Source of the DNA: Alligator mississippiensis
Taxonomy: Eukaryota; Chordata; Crocodylia; Alligatoridae
Assembly: GCF_030867095.1 (NCBI RefSeq)
Contig: NC_081835.1
Span: forward strand, 42,391,892-42,455,891
DNA: 64,000 nt
Direction of reading: 5' to 3'
The translations under genes were made by a program, and so were the position numbers. Positions 11,873-25,000 of this stretch are shown here, one piece after another (the stretch's first letter is position 1; each line of letters starts with the position of its first letter). The notes under the pieces are model-generated. The model saw only the letters and a list, made by a program, of their open reading frames with translations. It did not search any database and was not told where the DNA came from.

Positions 11873-11876
11873 GTAA
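11873..11876. repeat. ERV-A target-site duplication, right copy
   Basis: GTAA matches the four bases that precede the 5' LTR at 5039-5042, supporting a single integration event. Confidence 0.65.
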
Positions 11877-13139
11877 GACACTAGAAAGAGTTCATTTCCA
11901 GGAGCACTCACCAGTCCTCTCTAATAAAAAGGGGATATTTGCTACCATGGATCATAGCATGGATATTTATGATGGCAACATTTCTCCTCTTGGAGACAAG
12001 CCCCAAGGAAGTCTTTTGAGTCTTCTTGTGTAACAGGGAACCCCAACCCTGTTAACTCCAGAAGGAAGAGGAGCAGGAGGGAAAAGCAGGGTCCCCAGGG
12101 GGAATAAGACATTTGTGGCCCACAGAGGCTCCCTCGAGCACCTCCACCTCCTCTACCTTCCTCTGGACAATCTGTGCTAACCCAACCCTCTCCATGGTAC
12201 CTACTTCTTTTGCCCAGAGCTGGGACATCTACTTCAGCTTCACTCTTGGCTCTATTAATATCCCCTTTTTTTCTGTTTCTGTTTTGTCTGGAACTCTCTG
12301 GCCTATTCCTGCACCGTTCCCTACTGCCTCCCTGCCTCCCATCTCTGCTTATGAGTGACCTGCTCCTTCTGTAGGTGAGATGCCCCAAGTCTGAGCTGCT
12401 CACCTCCCTGTCCTTCCCCAACCCACTTTGAACCAGCCTGGCCTCCTCCCTTATTCATACGCTGACTCTTGCCAGGCTCTTTGCTCTCTGGGTGGTGGCA
12501 GCAGCAAGAAGATTGGCAGTGCTGAGGCTGGCAGCTGCAGGTGTGGAGGCCAGGCTAGCAGCAGCAGCAGCTCTGTTTTTGTGCCTCCTCAAAGTCAGCA
12601 CCGGGGAGTTGTCAGCTGTAGCTGAGAGGCCTTTGAGCATGGCTACCCCTACATTCCTGTTCACACATGTCAAGTCTGAAAATACAGGGTACATCCACCT
12701 TGGGTGTCCTCTCACGGCCACTCTTGAGACCTCAGGCTCCCATACACTTGAGAGAAGCTGGTGGAGATGGGCCTTGGAACAGCTTTCTGAACACAGCCTT
12801 GGGTTTGGTGCATGCAGGTAAGAATAAGTAGTTTGTGTTTGTTTGGAGGACATGCTGGGGTGTAGTGGAGACATATCATTAGCATCACTTTTTGACCTAT
12901 ACAATGGAAATATAAGCACTGCCCTGCTGCCAGGGTGGGAGGGTAAATGTGTTAGATTAGGAGATGCTTTTTCGTCCCACAGTTTTAAAGTTTCCATAAT
13001 GATGGTTGTACTTGTACTAGAATATTACTACAACAGAACTTTGAATGTAAAGTCCACTCACATTTCTGAGCAGTCTAGGGTGAGCAATTACAACAAATAA
13101 GAGTAGGGATAAGTGAAGGGACATCCACGAGGCTAAATG

Positions 13140-13260
13140 TTGGACTCTTCTTTCTGCTTTTCCTTCTCTTCTATCCTTTTTCTATCCTTTCTTTTTTTTT
13201 CTTTCCCTCTCTTTTTGCCTTTGACTTTTCCTTTACACTTTTTTGCTCCTTTCTGCTTAG
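13140..13260 (+). repeat. Pyrimidine-rich low-complexity tract
   Basis: About 120 bases are almost all T and C, with repeated CTTTC, TCCTTT and T8 runs. No gene is associated with it. Confidence 0.8.
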
Positions 13261-13626
13261 ACTACCTTGTCTGAGCAGAGTTAAATAAAATCAGCCAGGG
13301 TGTGAAATGCGGAGTTAAGGTTGCATTTACCAAAAGAAGGTACTAACTCTCATGACCATCTTAACCATAACTCTGCCCCTAAACCCAATGGATGGACAAT
13401 TTTGTGGCACAGTGAAGAGGAGAGTGCTCAACAGATTTGCTTGGAGTGAGCTTTATGGAAGTGAACCTCACTGCTGAGCTATTTGGGTTAAGGTTTTGGG
13501 TAGGTGACAAAATAACTGGAGGGCTTAGGAAATTCGCTATCATGGACATGATTTATAGCTGCATTGTAGGGATCCTGAAGTCCAGACTTTTTCACTGTAA
13601 TGCTGACACTAGATGCTTATGTTAAA

Positions 13627-13921
13627 GGGTGCCTGTACACGTGCAATGAGGCTGCTCTGATATGCTGTAATTGCAGTGTGTCAGAGCAGACTTGATGAAT
13701 CAAGTCTGTTGGAGCATGGTAATTACCGTGCTTCAGCAGACTCCAGCTTCATATGTATCAGCATCCCTGCACTGAAAAATGGCGATGGAGGTGCTTTAAG
13801 TAAAGCTTGTTTGATGAGCTTGATGCACATGATGCTTTGGGCGCTTTGATTAGAGTGGCTCTTAGAGCCACTTTAATTACAGCTCTCCCTCCTCTACCAC
13901 AGAGCACATGTATAAATGCCC
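13627..13921. mobile_element. Foldback MITE, family 1 copy A
   Basis: The left end (GGGTGCCTGTACACGTG) is matched in inverted form by the right end (CACATGTATAAATGCCC). The interior also folds: AGCAGACTTGATGAATC and AAGTCTGTTGGAGC read toward each other. A related copy at 47941-48187 shares the GGTAATT...CAGCAGACTC core. There is no coding capacity, so it is a non-autonomous DNA element. The superfamily is unassigned. Confidence 0.6.
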
Positions 13922-16544
13922 AAAGAGTTTCCTCTGCTTCCATGCTTGTTGGTGCTGTATTGAGGTAACAGCCACCTCCAGGAACTCCAAGCCTGACATC
14001 CCCTGGTAGTAGCTGGTCTTTCTGTCATACCTGTTAACCCACAGTCAAGAATGAATCCAAGGTACAAAGGCATCTTCCTTCTGGGCCATGGGCTGGAAGC
14101 CTGATTTCCATGGGCCTATGAGGGGTGTCTCAGGGTACACCTAGCTGTGAACAGTAGGTAAATGGTGGCTTCTTTCAAATCAGAACTTGCTGTATCCCAG
14201 TGACATGGCACCCATGACACATCATGTGACATGCAGGCCAGTGCTGCCTGTTGTGATTGTACCATGGTTTGGGGATGATTAGTTACCTGATACACTTGTC
14301 TATCCCCGAGTACAGCTATGCCAGGTAGGCTGAGGGCAAACCTGTTTGTGGCACAGTGTGGCCCCCTGCTCCTTTCCATAACTCATTCAGAGTCCAGAGC
14401 ACTTCTGGTGCCATGTTCTTTCCTGGGGCCAGGCTAGAAGTTCTCTATGATGCACAGTCAGTGCTGGCCCTACCTGCCCAGCCCTCTTCTCTTTGGGTTT
14501 CCAGTTCATTCCTGGTCCAGGTCATCAGATTCCCAGTTCCTTTAAGTTAGGAAGCACTGCTAGTCCCACTCCTGCCCCTCAACTTCTCAAAGGATCTTTC
14601 CTACACATCTTCTCCGATCCTGGAACCCGGGCTCATAGTATCCTGGATCCCCTAGTTCTCTACTACAGGGCTATGCTGGGGTCAAACACGTTCCCTCAGT
14701 CTAACAACAACCCCATGTCAGGCCCATCCAAGTTCTCCTCAGTGTTACTGGACAGCTTGGCTCTATCCTGATCCATAGGCTGTTCCTTAGTAACCACTTA
14801 GTCTCAACTCTGCTGTCCCCTTAAATATGTATCTCCCTAAAGAAGACACACATCATGGGACTGGGCTGGCCAACCCCAAGACCTGCTAGACCACCCTATT
14901 ACACTGGAATAAAGATGCATCCTATGAGTGTAGCTTATTCTTCATATTATATGTCAGGGTGGTCCAACTTCTAAGCAACTGGGGGGCTGCACGCCAGGCA
15001 CAGGCACCCTGACCTCACCCTCATTTCCCTAGCTACTGGCTCCCTTGATGTACACCAGTGGGCATCCTGGGCTGTAGGCTTTGTGAGCATCATGGTCTGT
15101 GCTTTCTCCCCACCCCTTGGGACAGGGGTAGAAAGTGGAAGCCAAAGGAAGTAGGAGCTCTGAGACCTCAGCTACTGCTGCAGCTAGAGCAATGAGGGGA
15201 GTGGCAGCTGGGTGAAATCCTAGGGGTTACCAATTAACTCATGGGGTCACCAGTTGGGCAGCCCTGTTATATATCATTGCTATGTGTTATTTGGATTCCA
15301 GTCCTGCCTGGGAGACCTAGTCTTGAGCCAGCACCCCAAAAGGGAAGTCAGAGCAGCAGAGAGCGCTCTTGCATAAATGGGGTCTTGGCTCCATGACCCT
15401 ATTAAGTTAGGAGCAGATAAAATATGGGGCAAAGCATTTTTAAAAGTAAAAAATGCATTCCCCCTGCCTCCACCTTGGTCCTTCCTCTGAGTCCAGGCTG
15501 ACATGCAGCATGAGGCAGTCCAGGCAGGACCTTCCTGAACCACTTTCACAAGCCAGGGAAATCGCTGAATCCTGCTTGGAGCAATGGCTTGAGACAGGGC
15601 ACATTTAAGGGTCTCTTGGTGCTTGTTCACTACCAGTAGCACACAGCCCTTCTGTCTATAGGCCTGGGACACAGATGATATGGACACTGCATTGTTTTTT
15701 TCTTTGCTGTGTTACCAAATAAAAATCCTGAAAATAGCAGTTATCACTAATAACTCCAACTCTCAAACAACCATCATACTGACCAAGTCAGCTGGAGACA
15801 GGCTGGGCTACAGCAAGGGCAGTAACATGACTAGGGGTGGACAAGCAGGGCCCTAGCACTGGGCACTGTTATAGGGGGGCCAGAATGGCAACCCCCTAAC
15901 AAAATCTGTTCTGCTACCACCATAGTGCCAGCTTTCTGGGAGCTCTTGCTGGGACAGCATCAGCCACCATTGCAGCTGCAGTGGCCCCTATGCAAGGAGG
16001 TATGTGCTTGGCACCCTTATCCCACGGCAACAAAATGTCAAGTTATACCCCTGAGCAAGGGCAATTTGCAGGGGTAAGGTTGGAGTTTTCTGTGGAAGCT
16101 GACTCCTGTCTCCAGTTCAGCCAGTCCTTCCCCAGCTCATGTTCTCTGTTGCCATCATGTGGCCATTTATGGGCAATAAAAAAAACTCATTAGCTGCTGC
16201 ATTGCTTGTTTCATCATAGCTCTTTATTGAACACTCATTTTCCTCATCCTTTCATGCACCAGGACTCATCACTGTAGGAGTGCTGGGCCCAGACCATCCA
16301 TTCAGCAGGCCATAATAATCTAGCCCCCAGCAGGGAAGGGGAGAGCACCTGTTTTGGGGACCTGAAGAATTGAGTGCAGGAAGGTTGGAGCCAGCACCCA
16401 TAGAAACCCTTTCTCACCAGGGCAAGGGGTGACTCTTCGTCCAGGGCTGCCCTGGGGGGGGCAGGATGAGCTTCTCAATTAGGGGATATAGGCCTGGTCG
16501 GCAGCTGCGGCTGCATCTGCCTGGAGGGGCTGGCTGACAGAGAG

Positions 16545-17355
16545 ATTAAGCCCAGCTGTTACAACTCAGGAAAGAGACCTTAGAGTCCTTGTAGATAGTT
16601 CTCTAAAAACATACGGTCAATATACAGCGGTGCCAAAACAAGCCAATAAAATGTTGGGCATCATTAAGAAGGAAATTGAAAACAAAATGGAAAACATCAT
16701 ACCACTATACAAATCCCCTGGACATCCACATCTTGAGTACTGTGTTCAGTTCTGGTCTCTACGTCTCAAAAAGATGTAGTAGAATTGGAAGAAGTACAAA
16801 GAAGGACAACCAAAATGATCAGGGCTATGGAGCAGTTACCATAGAAGGAGAGACTAAAAAGGCCAGGACTCTTCAGTTTGGAAATGAGAAAGCTGAGGGG
16901 GGATGTGACAGAGGTCTATAAATTTATAAAGGGCATGGACAAAATGAACAGGGAACTATTGGTCACCAAGTCCTAGAATACTAGAACTAGGGGGAACACA
17001 CTAAATTAGTAGGTGGAAGTTTAAAACTAATAAGATAAAGTGCTTTTTTATGTAAAATGTAGTTAACTTGTAGAATGAATTGCCATAGGAAGTAGTGGAG
17101 GCAGATAACATAGCCAGGATCAAAAAGGGATTCGATAAATTCATGGATGATAGATCTATTAATTACTATTGAACAGAATGGTTAAAAATGTTCCCTCTGG
17201 CATCTTCAAACCTATAATGGTGGATGCCAGGGAGGGTACTGATTAGGGGGTAGATCACTCTAGAGACATCCACTTTTGCCACTGTTGGAGACAGGTTATA
17301 GGGCCAGAGAAACCATTGGTCTGATCCAGTATGGCAATTATGTCCTTATGTTCCT
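16545..17355 (+). mobile_element. Old CR1-type LINE, 3' part
   Basis: In broken frames the plus strand encodes the C-terminal part of a CR1-like reverse transcriptase (for example around 16610-16800: the region up to the Y-C-x-Q-F-W block). A 3' region ends in the phrase GGTCTGATCCAGTATGGCA near 17312-17340, which recurs at the ends of amniote CR1 copies. It has many frameshifts and stops and is clearly older than the CR1 at 30.3-31.6 kb. Confidence 0.8.
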
Positions 17356-18953
17356 GAGGATAACACAGAGGTACAGATCCTGCTGGAGGAAAGGGCTAGA
17401 GGCATGTGCCCAGGAACAGGAGCTCCCAGCCAGTGACAGCCACAAAGTTTTACGTGGCCCCACTGCACCGTGTCTGCTCTTATAGAGCCATGGATGTGCA
17501 TGGCCCCAGGCTTGCTGAATCAGCACAAAGCACTCCCTTTCCTGTGACTCTGCCCATCCAGTAGTTCTACTTAATCCTCTTCCTCAGCCAGGCAGTTCTT
17601 TCCACACCTGCACCAAGGTGCTGAGGTCACATTGTGCCAGCTTCATTGCCTCCTCCTTGCTGTGTGGCTGTAGCTTCCCTCATCACTAGAACCAAGCCCC
17701 ACAAACCCCCTGGACCTGAGTGCAGGGGGAAGGGAGGCTTATCAGAGTTGTCTCTGGCAGAGGCAGGCCAGTAGCTTCATCTCAGGGCATTAAGCTGCAG
17801 CGGAGTCCCAGAGACCTGCTTGCTTTCCTTCATCTGACTGCTCCCTGCCTCCCAGCTCCCATTCCTCATGGCAGGCCTCTTTGATGAAGGACCATCTGCC
17901 TTGCTGAGAGGTGCTGGTAAGAGATGCTGAAAGTAGGGGAAATGCTGGATGGCAGCAAGAAGATGGGCTGGACATATGATCCAGACCCTGGACAGTACAA
18001 TTCTTCCTGCCCCTGGCAACTTCTCCTTTGTCCATTGTACATCCTAGAAAACCATAGCTGCCCTGTAGGAGGGAGCTGGCCTGTGAGCCCCTGGAAGTGT
18101 CTGGGACATTACACAGGTACATAGGTCAGAGACTGGGAGGGAAGGGGCAGGCAGGTGCCAGCACCTCAGGCCTAGTTGGGATGGTTGGTGGGGGAGGTGC
18201 CACCTTTGTGCTCTCAGAGGAGACTCTACTGATGGAGAAGAGCAGAAATGAGTGTCTTTCACAAGGTGACCCAGAGAGGTTTTGGAGTCTCTGTCAGTAG
18301 AAATTTAAGGGCAGGTTAAACTAATGCTGGTCTGGGATGGCTCACACAGGGGTGGCCCATGAGGAGGGGCTTATACTAGGTGATTCCTCCAGCTGACTTT
18401 CTTCCTAGAAACTGAAAAATGGGAGTGGATCAGGGGCTCTAGGGTCCTAACACAGAAGAAAAACCCAAGAATAGATTAACCCACCTCTCTCCAGTGACCC
18501 AGGGATTTACACCCCCCACTTAAGAGACCACAGCACCACAGAGATTTACCCCAAAACACAAGAAAGTCTCCTGGGGAGATAGGACAGCTTCAGTTTTCAA
18601 TACACAGACTAAGAACCTGCAGGCATTGTTGATGCACTGGAGGCTTCAGCAAGGAATGTGCATCTGGGATGGGTAGGCTAGGTGGCATTCCCCTTGGGAA
18701 GAAGTTCTCATCAGCTCCCAGCCCCAGAGTAATGGTGCATATGGCTTGGGAAGTAATGATTTCTGGTTTTAAGACCAGCTACTTAATGAATCCAGGAATA
18801 TGCTTCCTGCACATTCCCAGACGGCTCTGCTCCTGCATCCCCACCTTCCTTTCCAAGGGGCCCGGGTCTGCCCTGAGAAGAGCCCATCTTTCGGAACAGA
18901 TTACACAGTGCTGTCGGAGCTTCTCTAGGCCAGTGATGACTTCCCAGCACCCA
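17356..18953 (-). other. Region downstream of MON1A; probable 3' UTR and flank
   Basis: On the minus strand this follows the MON1A stop codon directly, so at least its right part should be 3' untranslated sequence. No clear AATAAA on the minus strand appears close to the stop; the first seen is near 16223-16228. Open frames here have no recognisable domains. Confidence 0.45.
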
Positions 18954-19094
18954 TCAGTAGGTCTGTGGTGTCAGGATGAAGAGCCGATCCTCTTCCTTAC
19001 GGATCCACTTCATGAGCTTGTTGACAGTGCTGATAGCACCTGCCTTGGTCCCCAGGGGGCTGTAGCATACATAGAGCTCAAAGGCACTCGTCAC
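18954..19094 (-). CDS. MON1A: MON1A last coding exon
   Basis: The acceptor is a clean pyrimidine tract ending CCCCAG before GTGACGAG. It encodes the last 46 residues, the end of the third longin domain, closing with I-L-T-P-Q-T-Y and TGA at 18956-18954. Phase 0 continues from the previous exon. Confidence 0.95.
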   Translation of the reverse strand: MTSAFELYVCYSPLGTKAGAISTVNKLMKWIRKEEDRLFILTPQTY

Positions 19095-22000
19095 CTGGGG
19101 AAGGGGGAGCATACACCAGTCAGTTTCTGAGCACAAAGGTATGACTGTCTCGTAGTTAGAGTCCTAGCCTAGAATGTTAAGGCCTGCTGCTGACTTGTAG
19201 GTAGGCTTCAGTTCCCATCTGTACAAGGGGAAAAAGAGCAATGTGTGCATGAAGCACATCGCAGCAGAGGCTGAGGCATTCACTGATGGTGGCCCTAATT
19301 CATGAACAAGGTATATTTGCCTATTCTGGTAATTTACATCAATCACTCTGCTCATGGATGTTTAAATACTGAATACCATAACCTTATTACTGGGATCTCA
19401 TTGGCTTTCTACAAACAGCTGATGTAATTAATTTTCCTCCATTTGAATCTCTGGTCTTTTACAGACTCAAAGTGATGCCTAAGTTATGCCCACTTAAGAG
19501 CCGCACTGGGAATTTGCCAGGAGCCCAGGCCTGCAAGTAATTCTCATCCAATGGAGTAGATCCTATACTCCTTATCTTTAGTAGGGAAATGAGGCCTATG
19601 GAGATGACAGCTCACAGCATACAGTGCAGCAAGACATCTCAACTTAAGCCAGAACACTGCATGCTGGGACCTGTAGCCCCTAGGGACTGTGCTCCCATAT
19701 TAAAGAGGATGATAGCTTTGGGCTGTGCTGCAGAATGCTGGACTGACCCTGTTTGATAGGTGACAGTTTGTCTAGCTCCTCTTAGGATTCCCACTGTACT
19801 CTGCAGCATGGCAAAGGTATTGTTCTGATGCAGCTATCCTGTGACGGAAGTAGTATCTCCTTGTTTCCCTAACAAGTCTGTGTCATTCCAGAGACTGATC
19901 TGGAGACATGGGACTATTCCATAGCAGCATTACTAATCCAGGTGAAACCAGGGCCTCCTCACCACCTTTGGCACAAGTGGCAACCCCAGGCTCACAGTAA
20001 AACCTTAGAAATCTCTTGAAATGCACTGCCATTGTGACACTACATGGCTATGAAGCGTCAGGGTCTAGAAATTCCAAGACTGCCCAGCTGCAGTGTGAAA
20101 AGACAAAGGCTATGGACACATCAGATGCTAAGGGATGCATCAAGGGAGCTTCATTGCAAATTTCTGGGTATAACAGGGCACCAGGGAAGCTGCCTGATCC
20201 TTGTGTTACAATCTACCAAGGCACCCTAACTGACCTGGGAATCCACATAACTTTACTCCTCATAATATGTCTGACCAAGAGCCAGGCTTAGTTAGTACTG
20301 AGAGTCCTCCCCACTTTCAGCCTGACTTCCCTCTTCAATACCACTCCTGGAGGTCTGCAACCAACTGCAAGCATACCAGGGCAGGGCCACCCAGCCTAGA
20401 AGCTCTCTTTAACCCCTTCTGCGCCAGGTGCTAGCCAGTCCACACTATCACACTGGATATCTGGGACATTATGGCTGCCCCTATGCTGCAACACCACAGT
20501 CAGCTGGAACTTCCCGGACTTGGGAGGAATGAAACTCAGATCTTCCTAGTCTAAAGTCAGGACTTTGCCATTTGAGCTAAAGGAGACTGTCCTTAGCTGC
20601 AAACAGGAAAAAGCTATGAATCTCTCTCATACACATTAGATATTTCCAGGGCATCTATCATGACAGTATTTCAGCACAAATAAGATTTAATTCAGGGGCA
20701 ATTCGTTTTAGAGGACAATGAGACACATGTACATGCTAGCTGGATTATGTCAGCATCTTCTTGTTCTCCTGCCTGGTTATGTTATCCCTTAATAGGTGTG
20801 TGAGGGTCTTTGTCTGTCTAGTTACTGGTCCTTACAAGAGGATAAGAATCTACTACTGTTTCCAGCCAAAGATACTTCTTTAGCTCTTACTGCTTCCTTG
20901 CTATGCTCTAGGTTCAAACATCCTGCTGGCTTTAATGAGGTTGTGGTAAGCTCTGTGGTGGCTGTGCAGCGGTACGAAGGACAAGCAGTTCTTACCCAAG
21001 CCAGGAGGTTTTCATTGGGCCCAGTGAAGTATATATTCTTCAGGGGATGTGACGAGTTGTGGGCTCGGCTGTGTAGGTATTGATACAGCCCCAGCAGTCT
21101 CTCTTTCTCCTCTTCACTGACATAGGGAGCCTCAATCTCAGGGCTAGGAAAACAAATTCCTTTGATTAAACCAAGGCAAACACTGCAACACAAAACAATG
21201 GAATTCCTCTTTCTGGGATAGAAAGAGAGCCCCCCTGGAACTCCTGAGCTAGGGTTGGGGGATAATAGCTGACACAGGTCCATTTTATTTATTTGTGTAT
21301 TTATTTATGCAATGTATATGATACTTTTCCCAACAAAGGCTCAGGGCTTACATCAAGAGAACAACATAACTTATACAACAGGAGAGCAAAGAGAGAAAAG
21401 TGAGTGACAGGTGAGCCGTCACGGAGAGCAGAGACTGGACAGGATCACGTCTATCACAGCTGCAGAAAATGCTGAGAAATGTCTGGCTGAGGCTGGGGGT
21501 AAGGAAAAGGTCCCTCACTCCTGTATGCCTTTGTGGCTATGAGTAACATAACATGGAAATAACCTTAAAACCATGTCTAGAACACATTTTATCCTGTTTT
21601 TCCCCAGAGCTCCTCATTCCCTTCCTCCCTAGTTGACAATCACACACACTATTTGATACACTGCTCTATGCATGACCTTTCAGAGCATCTGAAGAAGTGA
21701 TTATAGGCTCAAAAAAGCTTATACTATACATCTCTGATTTAGTTAGTCTATAAGGTGCAAATCTGTCCTGTGTTATGCCGCAATATGATCCATCCTCCTA
21801 CCTGTGTTGGTCCGCATGGCACTGCCAGTATAGCCTATCAGCTGTTCCTATGTTATCAAGAAGTATCTTTGCTGGACAATACCAGATGATCCATCAGCAA
21901 TGGGGAACAGTACAGTGCAATAGAGTCTATTGGATAGATAGACCAAAGAGTACAGGCCAATAGAGTCTACTGAAGAGACCAAACAGCAAGAGGCCTAACC

Positions 22001-25000
22001 AGAAGCTTGAATTTGACCTCTGCCCTAACCATACAGGCCAAGGAACTAGCTAGGCTAGTTCAGGCTCTCTTGATTTTGTTTACCACATTTAAAATGCCAT
22101 CAGTTTGGGCCAGACTGGGCATCTCACTCTTGCAAACAGCCCAAGTCCCCTGAATGGCAGGCTGGGAGTAGAAAGGTATCATCAACTTTCCCCATGATCT
22201 CTCTGCCAGCGAGAACAGAAATCCTGGGGGAGATTTGCCTTAGAGTTGCCTGGCTTGAGCGACAAAGATGGAGTGGGGCTTCATGCCCTGTGTAGATGGG
22301 ATAGCTACATAGACACTTGCTGTCAGGCTGGAGGGGGTGGTGGGGAGGAACCTGGGCCACAGCAGTGATGGGAAAAGCCCTTGGAGCAGCTGTAATAAGA
22401 GTGAGTGCATGTTCCAGGGCTGGGATTTCCTGGTAATGTTCCTCATCAGTGCTACCAAGGCTGCAACCCTCCCAACCACACAACTAAGGGGGACCTAGTG
22501 TGAACAGGGCATGTAAGCCATATTGTTGCAACTCATTTGAAGTGTCTGGATGGTGTGGGAATTGGAAATCTGGCAGCTGCTTAGAAACTGTTTTCTCCAG
22601 GGCACCATTGATATCCATTTCCTTTTGAACTGTTTACTTCTAGACATCACTGGTATCCCTCAGGTGGAGCTTAATGGGATAAAGACAGTCTGGGAGTCCC
22701 TACTTTATGCTTCCCCATAGAAGTGTCTTCTCCCTGGGTGTCTTCCCACCCAGAGCATGAATCACATTGAAGATGGAAAGCTGCCTCAGAAGTACCCAAG
22801 AAGCTCTAGCTATTAGACATCCCCTTATCACTACTGTCTTGGAAAACCTCCACGAACAACTACTCTGCACTGGAATGCCACCCACCTGCCTACTGCTGAA
22901 GCTGCCCCATTAGTGTCCATCCAGAACCAAAGCTCCCTGAAGCCCCATAACACATCTCATGGGGCCTCTTGTTTCCCTGATGTTTGCTGTCATGCAGCTG
23001 GTGGCAAGCTCAGAGCTGACTGTGGACGACATGTGGCTCTAAAGGCAAGACCAGATTGAAGTATAAACAGGGGTTTTGTGGGGGTCCCTGCTTGGACTTG
23101 CAACTCCCAGACTGAGCAATATGTCTATTCAATAGTGACAGCACAGAGGAAGGCAGGTGCTGACTCCCTCACACAAATCTTGTGGCAGGTCAGGGCTCTA
23201 AAAGCCAGAGAATACACCCCTGGCCACTGGAGGGGTAGCTGAAAGTTCCCTCCGGTGCCCTTCAGGGTAGAGAGGGCCATAGGTACCATCTTTGTTTTTT
23301 GCTGGTGTATTTTTGCAGATGTAACCCCCACCACAAAAAACAGCACTTTACTTTTAACTTGGCGCAGTCCTGTGGCGAGCCACGCACATGCCTAAAAGAG
23401 CCCTGTTCAGACCCTCCTCTGCAGCCTCTGTAAAGATGGGGTGCTTTAGTGGGGCTTTTCTGGTGCTTTTATCTAATAGCTGATTGAATTAGTGTTAGCT
23501 AAAAGTGCCAAAAAGTCCTGCTGAAGCGTGTGATATTTGTAGACACTGCAGAGCCGGATAGAACCAACATGCTGCTTCTTCCAGTAAAGCGCTTTTTTTT
23601 TTTTTTTTTTTTAACATCTGCAAGTGGCTCTGTGGGTGCTGAGCACCTGCTAATTTTTTTCAGTGGGTGCTTGAGCCCCAGAGCACCCATGGAGTTGGCA
23701 CCTATGCAGAGCACCCCAAGTTACTCTCTTACCATGGCTTCCATGCCCCAGTTCAGCACCTGGGGACATCACCTGCCGCAGATTCTCACCTGGTAAAGAG
23801 CCCTGAGCTCTTGGATTTGTAGATGAAATGTCTGAGGTCTGGGATCCCCACTTGGGAGATGCTGTAGAAAGGAGTGCGCAGTGCCTCCTGTAGGGCATGG
23901 TACACGCCACGCTTCCTTAGACGCTCCTGAAATCTGCGCTTGCAGTCGGATACAGTGAAGAAGTCCTCACGGTCAGTGGAGACAAGGAGTAGGCACAGAT
24001 CTGTCTCTTGCTCCAGATAGGAAATGTGGGCATGGAAGAAGCCACTGGAGTTGAACTTAGGCAGGCAGATGGGAGTCCAGGCTTCACCCTCCCGGAAGGA
24101 GGAGGAGGAACTGATAAGGTTAAAGAGCAAATGGAGGTCAATGGGGTGCAGGAACTGGTCCTTTTTTCTTACCAGAGACACCAGTTGGTTCCTGGACAGA
24201 AGGATAGAGAACACCAAACTTTTGGCTCTGGCCTGCTGGAGGCTGGCACTCACAGCATCCCGCACCCCAGCTGCCATTGGTAGGCAGCGCACAGCACCCA
24301 TCAGGAAACTAGGGTCCCGTGCCATGAGGTCCAGCAGGTTGTCAGTGATGCGCTCAGAGCCTGCCAGTAGCCTGCGCAGATCGTAGTTCTGCTTTTGCTG
24401 GAAGATGTGGTTGAGCTGTGTCCAGGTCAGGAGGCTGAGGATCTGGTAGTAGATATAGAGGAGCTCGTGGGCAATCTCCTGTTCTGATTGCTGGGTCCGA
24501 GCCACGGCCACCAGCACCAGAGGGCTCCTGCGCACAAAGACCACCTTGTAGCCATCTGTTCGGCATGGGAGGTCCCATCAATGAGAGAGAGAGAGAAAGA
24601 GAGAGAGAGCAAGAGAGAGAGAGAGAGAGAGAAAGGAGGGAAGGGGAGGGAGGGAGAGGTGAGTCTGTGAGCAAAGTGCTGTTGGGAAATACCATGACAG
24701 TGATGGTGCCTTTTGTGGGTCATTGGTGAAGAAGTTCAACTGGGATGTGGATATGATCATGGACTCATTTGGCAAATTCAGTATTCCTGGGCTGGATTCA
24801 GGCAGGGAACCCTGAGCAATTTGCAACTGCTTATGCAAATTAGACAGTTATCTATTTGCAAGTCCAGCTGCAGTCACTACACATGTGATGAGGCATTTAT
24901 ATGTGTGACTTAAAGATAGCTGCACGTGGAAATCTGGCTCATTGTCTGGCAGTAAGCTTCTTTTAAAACTGTTGCTCATGCCATTCTGTACAGTGGTAAC

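Larger units (their letters stand above)
11877..16544. other. No gene recognised; non-coding with low-complexity patches
   Basis: I see no exon here. The patch near 12485-12580 is rich in GCAG-type triplets, which gives Ala/Ser-rich chance frames on both strands. A pyrimidine-rich tract fills 13140-13260. Near 16171-16228, AATAAA on the plus strand and its reverse complement (TTTATT, 16223-16228) lie within 60 bases of each other. The latter could be a distal poly(A) signal for MON1A on the minus strand, which is not proven. An inverted-repeat element at 13627-13921 is listed separately. Confidence 0.5.
19095..20995 (-). other. MON1A intron (between last two coding exons)
   Basis: GT...AG ends are seen on the minus strand. 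It contains a MIR-like fragment and a tRNA-related SINE, listed separately. Otherwise it holds no recognised feature. Confidence 0.85.
21144..23789 (-). other. MON1A intron (third between coding exons)
   Basis: GT...AG ends are seen. It contains a SINE-like tail at about 21670-21770, a poly(T) run at 23593-23612 and a palindromic repeat at about 23625-23712. Nothing else is recognised. Confidence 0.85.

Noticed and set aside
20495-20605. Possible tRNA gene on the minus strand
   Set aside because: A- and B-box-like words are present, but the acceptor and anticodon stems do not pair well. It is better read as a tRNA-derived SINE.
24578-24660. Glu/Arg-repeat frames over the GA repeat
   Set aside because: Microsatellite translation, not a gene.
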